From contig OX465283.1 in NCBI GenBank assembly GCA_949987705.1, forward strand, positions 49,018,953 to 49,082,952: a DNA stretch of 64,000 bases. The letters run 5' to 3'. The stretch comes from Thereva unica. Lineage: Eukaryota; Arthropoda; Insecta; Diptera; Therevidae. Positions within the stretch are counted from its first letter, which is position 1, and every line of letters starts with the position of its first letter. Made by a program: the position numbers and the translations under genes. The notes under the pieces are model-generated. The model did no database searches. It saw only the letters and a program-made list of their open reading frames with translations, and was not told the DNA's origin. Shown in pieces: positions 43,701 to 46,700 of this stretch.

Positions 43701-46700
43701 TGGTAATCAAAAAATCCAATAAAGGTAAGTATTGGGTAGAATGGAAATTTAATATAATGTATATTTATATGTATGTACATTATATATTTGCATATATGTA
43801 CATACATACATATGTATGTTAAACAAGGTGATTCAATTTTTTGGTTTTTTTTTTCAATCAGGTTTAATAGTTGTAGGTACATGAAAGAAAAATTCTATGA
43901 AAACGAGAGCTCATAATATTAATATTTACTGGTGGCACATCGGGCTTAAAACTTTTCCAAAAGAATAACATGGTATAGAATACTTTACTCCAAATATTCG
44001 TATGCATGTACATATATCTCGTAAAAGAAACGTCTGGCGTGAACGGGACCAAGCCCATGGGAAAGAGCATCAAATTTTCAGTAAAAAAGTTCTTATTCGT
44101 TTTTTTTTTCATAAAGATAACACTTCGTCAGTTTATTATCTTTCAAAGTTTTGGAATATTGTTTAGATTGAGAAAAAATTCGATTTCATAAGAAAAAGAT
44201 TAAAAATTATGGTTTGATTTTTTTATGGAAAATTTGATGATGTTTTCAACGGGTTTGGTCCCGGTCGTCTAAGATATTCCTTCCACGCGATATACACAAA
44301 AGGGACAAGTAATGGATTCTGATATGGAAAAGTAAAAAGGTTGAACCAGTAAATAGTAATTTCGTTTCACAGAATTTTCCTTTCATGTATCTGCAAATAA
44401 TAATCTGTTAGAAAAAAAAATTTTTTTTTTCACCCTAATGCACATTACGTAGGCGAATAGTAAAGATAATTTTCTCTTAAAATGAAAATGTATACATAGT
44501 TGTAATTAAATACCATTTTTCTCATTAAAATTGTTTTTAGCAGAGAAAAAGTTTCATTGTAATTTAATCCTTTTCCAAAGGTAAATATTTCCAAAATTTT
44601 TGTTGTGCTCCAGCTATAATTACTTGCAAATGATCACAAGGCTTAACTTTTCAGTTTACTAATTGTTTTTAAAAGTTGTAAATTATAAGTTTTTAGAGTT
44701 TAGGTATAAAGTAAAAAATTGGTTATCCCAATTGTCGTTTGCTTTTCGTCTAATATAAAGTTAGCATGAAGCTTATTTAGAATCCATTTTCTCGAAACAC
44801 TGTTTAACTTGTTTAAATAGTGGTTGGATATTGGAAGTTGAATTCATATTATGCGTTATTCAATCAATTAATGATAGTTTTCCATTAAAAGTAATTCAAG
44901 TATGCTTCTAAGGAACTGGATTTAGATCTTTCTTTCTGGCCGTTCAACGAAGGTAGTATTGGATGGCGTCGAATCCAATCTTCATTCCATGTCAGCCGGC
45001 GCTCCCCAAGGGTCGATTCTCTCACCTGCCCTCTTTCTTATATTCATTAATGACCTGCTTTCCATCCCCTCCAACCCACTTCATAGTTTTGCCGATGACG
45101 GTACTCTGCGTGACTTCCATACCTTCGACAATATAAGACAATCACGTGCCAGACCTTGTCACCTAGACCGTGAATTTATGTCCAACTCAATTATCAGGGA
45201 CATTGAACTCATTCAAGGGGCCTTAAGAATCGTGTCGAATTCAACGCAGCCAATACAAAGTACTGTCTTATCTCTACAAAAACCTGCACTGTCCGTTCCT
45301 CTTATCTCTTCTTCTCTTCTTTGATCCGTTAACTGGCGGTCCGTGCGGGACGTCCCTGCAACGAATACGCTGCTGTCGGTGCCGCTGGGCCTCGAACTCT
45401 AGTCACGATTCGTTTCCATTCTTGTCGGTTTTTGGCGACGTCTCAGTGGGCAAAAGGAATGCAATGACTAACCCATCTCTTAACATCCAGGCGTAACCTT
45501 ATCTTCAGATCTGCGATGGAATAATCACATATTCCAAATCGCTAAAACAAGCTTACCTGCCTGGGATTCCTCAAGAGATGCAAGTTCCTCCCTGGCTACA
45601 TAGTCCATTCAAAACGGGGGGGGGGGGGGGTGTTCCAAAATAACACCGTTAGGAAAATCGAACCTTAAAGGTTTTTGGGGCCGCTGGTCACGAAAATCGG
45701 GGTCCCGCGGTCCTCAAACATGGGCGTCACCCCTAAAAATGCAAAAAACACCCCTTTTTAGGGGTTTTTCGCGATTATTTCAATAATAATGAAAACTAAT
45801 GCGATGAAATGCACTTTTTTAATATTTATTTGCGAAGGTGGTTGATTTGTACTAAATTAAGGCGAACTTTATGATAAGGGGTAGTCCTAAAGGGTTGAAA
45901 CTACCCCTAAATCGGCCAAAAATGGAAAAAATTGTAAAAAAATTCTTCTTTTTTTTCAAGTTTATGCTTCAAATTCGATTGTGGGCGTGCTGTCAGGGAA
46001 AAATAAATTATTTTCAACCCTTCAGTGACCCCAAAAACGTTTAGGGTTCGATTTTCTTAACGGTGTTATTTTGGAACACCATAACGCGCGTTTTGAATGG
46101 ACTAACAGTCGACAAGTCCTTCAGCCTGCCATTTCGCGCAGATTACAATTTAACAGTTTCAACCCAATCACTAAAATATGTGGTAAATCCATTGCAGATC
46201 CGTTGTTGATGGCATGTTTAGGATCCTAAGGGATGCATTACGCGTTAGCGCCACTGAAAGGGGGCGGGGTGGTGCAGGTTGTATCGGAAATTAGTACGTA
46301 CTTCAATTTGGAGTTGTTGGATTTCACACGACTCTTTCACACGCATAGTATCGTTATCAGCGAAGATGTGAAGTGGATTGAACTGATAGTAAGATATTTA
46401 TAAGCATTAGACAAAGAGCAGGTGATAGAATTGGTCTATGGGGACACTGACGAGATGAATGAGGAGTTATATTTGGCGTATGTCAGAGTCAATAGCGATA
46501 GCTAGGGCATTAAATGCCAGGTCGACGTGCCACAGTCTCTCGCAATTCTTGGAGGTAAGTGTATATTGCAACTGGACCAGTTTCACTAAATCGATGCAAA
46601 TCTTGGTTGAGTTGTTCTTTAAGACATACTTTTACGCCTAAAGCCTACATATTATCACCATGGTTTTTTTTGTATGTGCTGAGGATCAAGATAAAGTTCC

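Noticed and set aside
43607..43730. Additional host exon ending at AAAG|GTAAGT
   Set aside because: The donor looks good, but no acceptor or phase fits between exons 11 and 12, which already join in phase. The residues are unremarkable.
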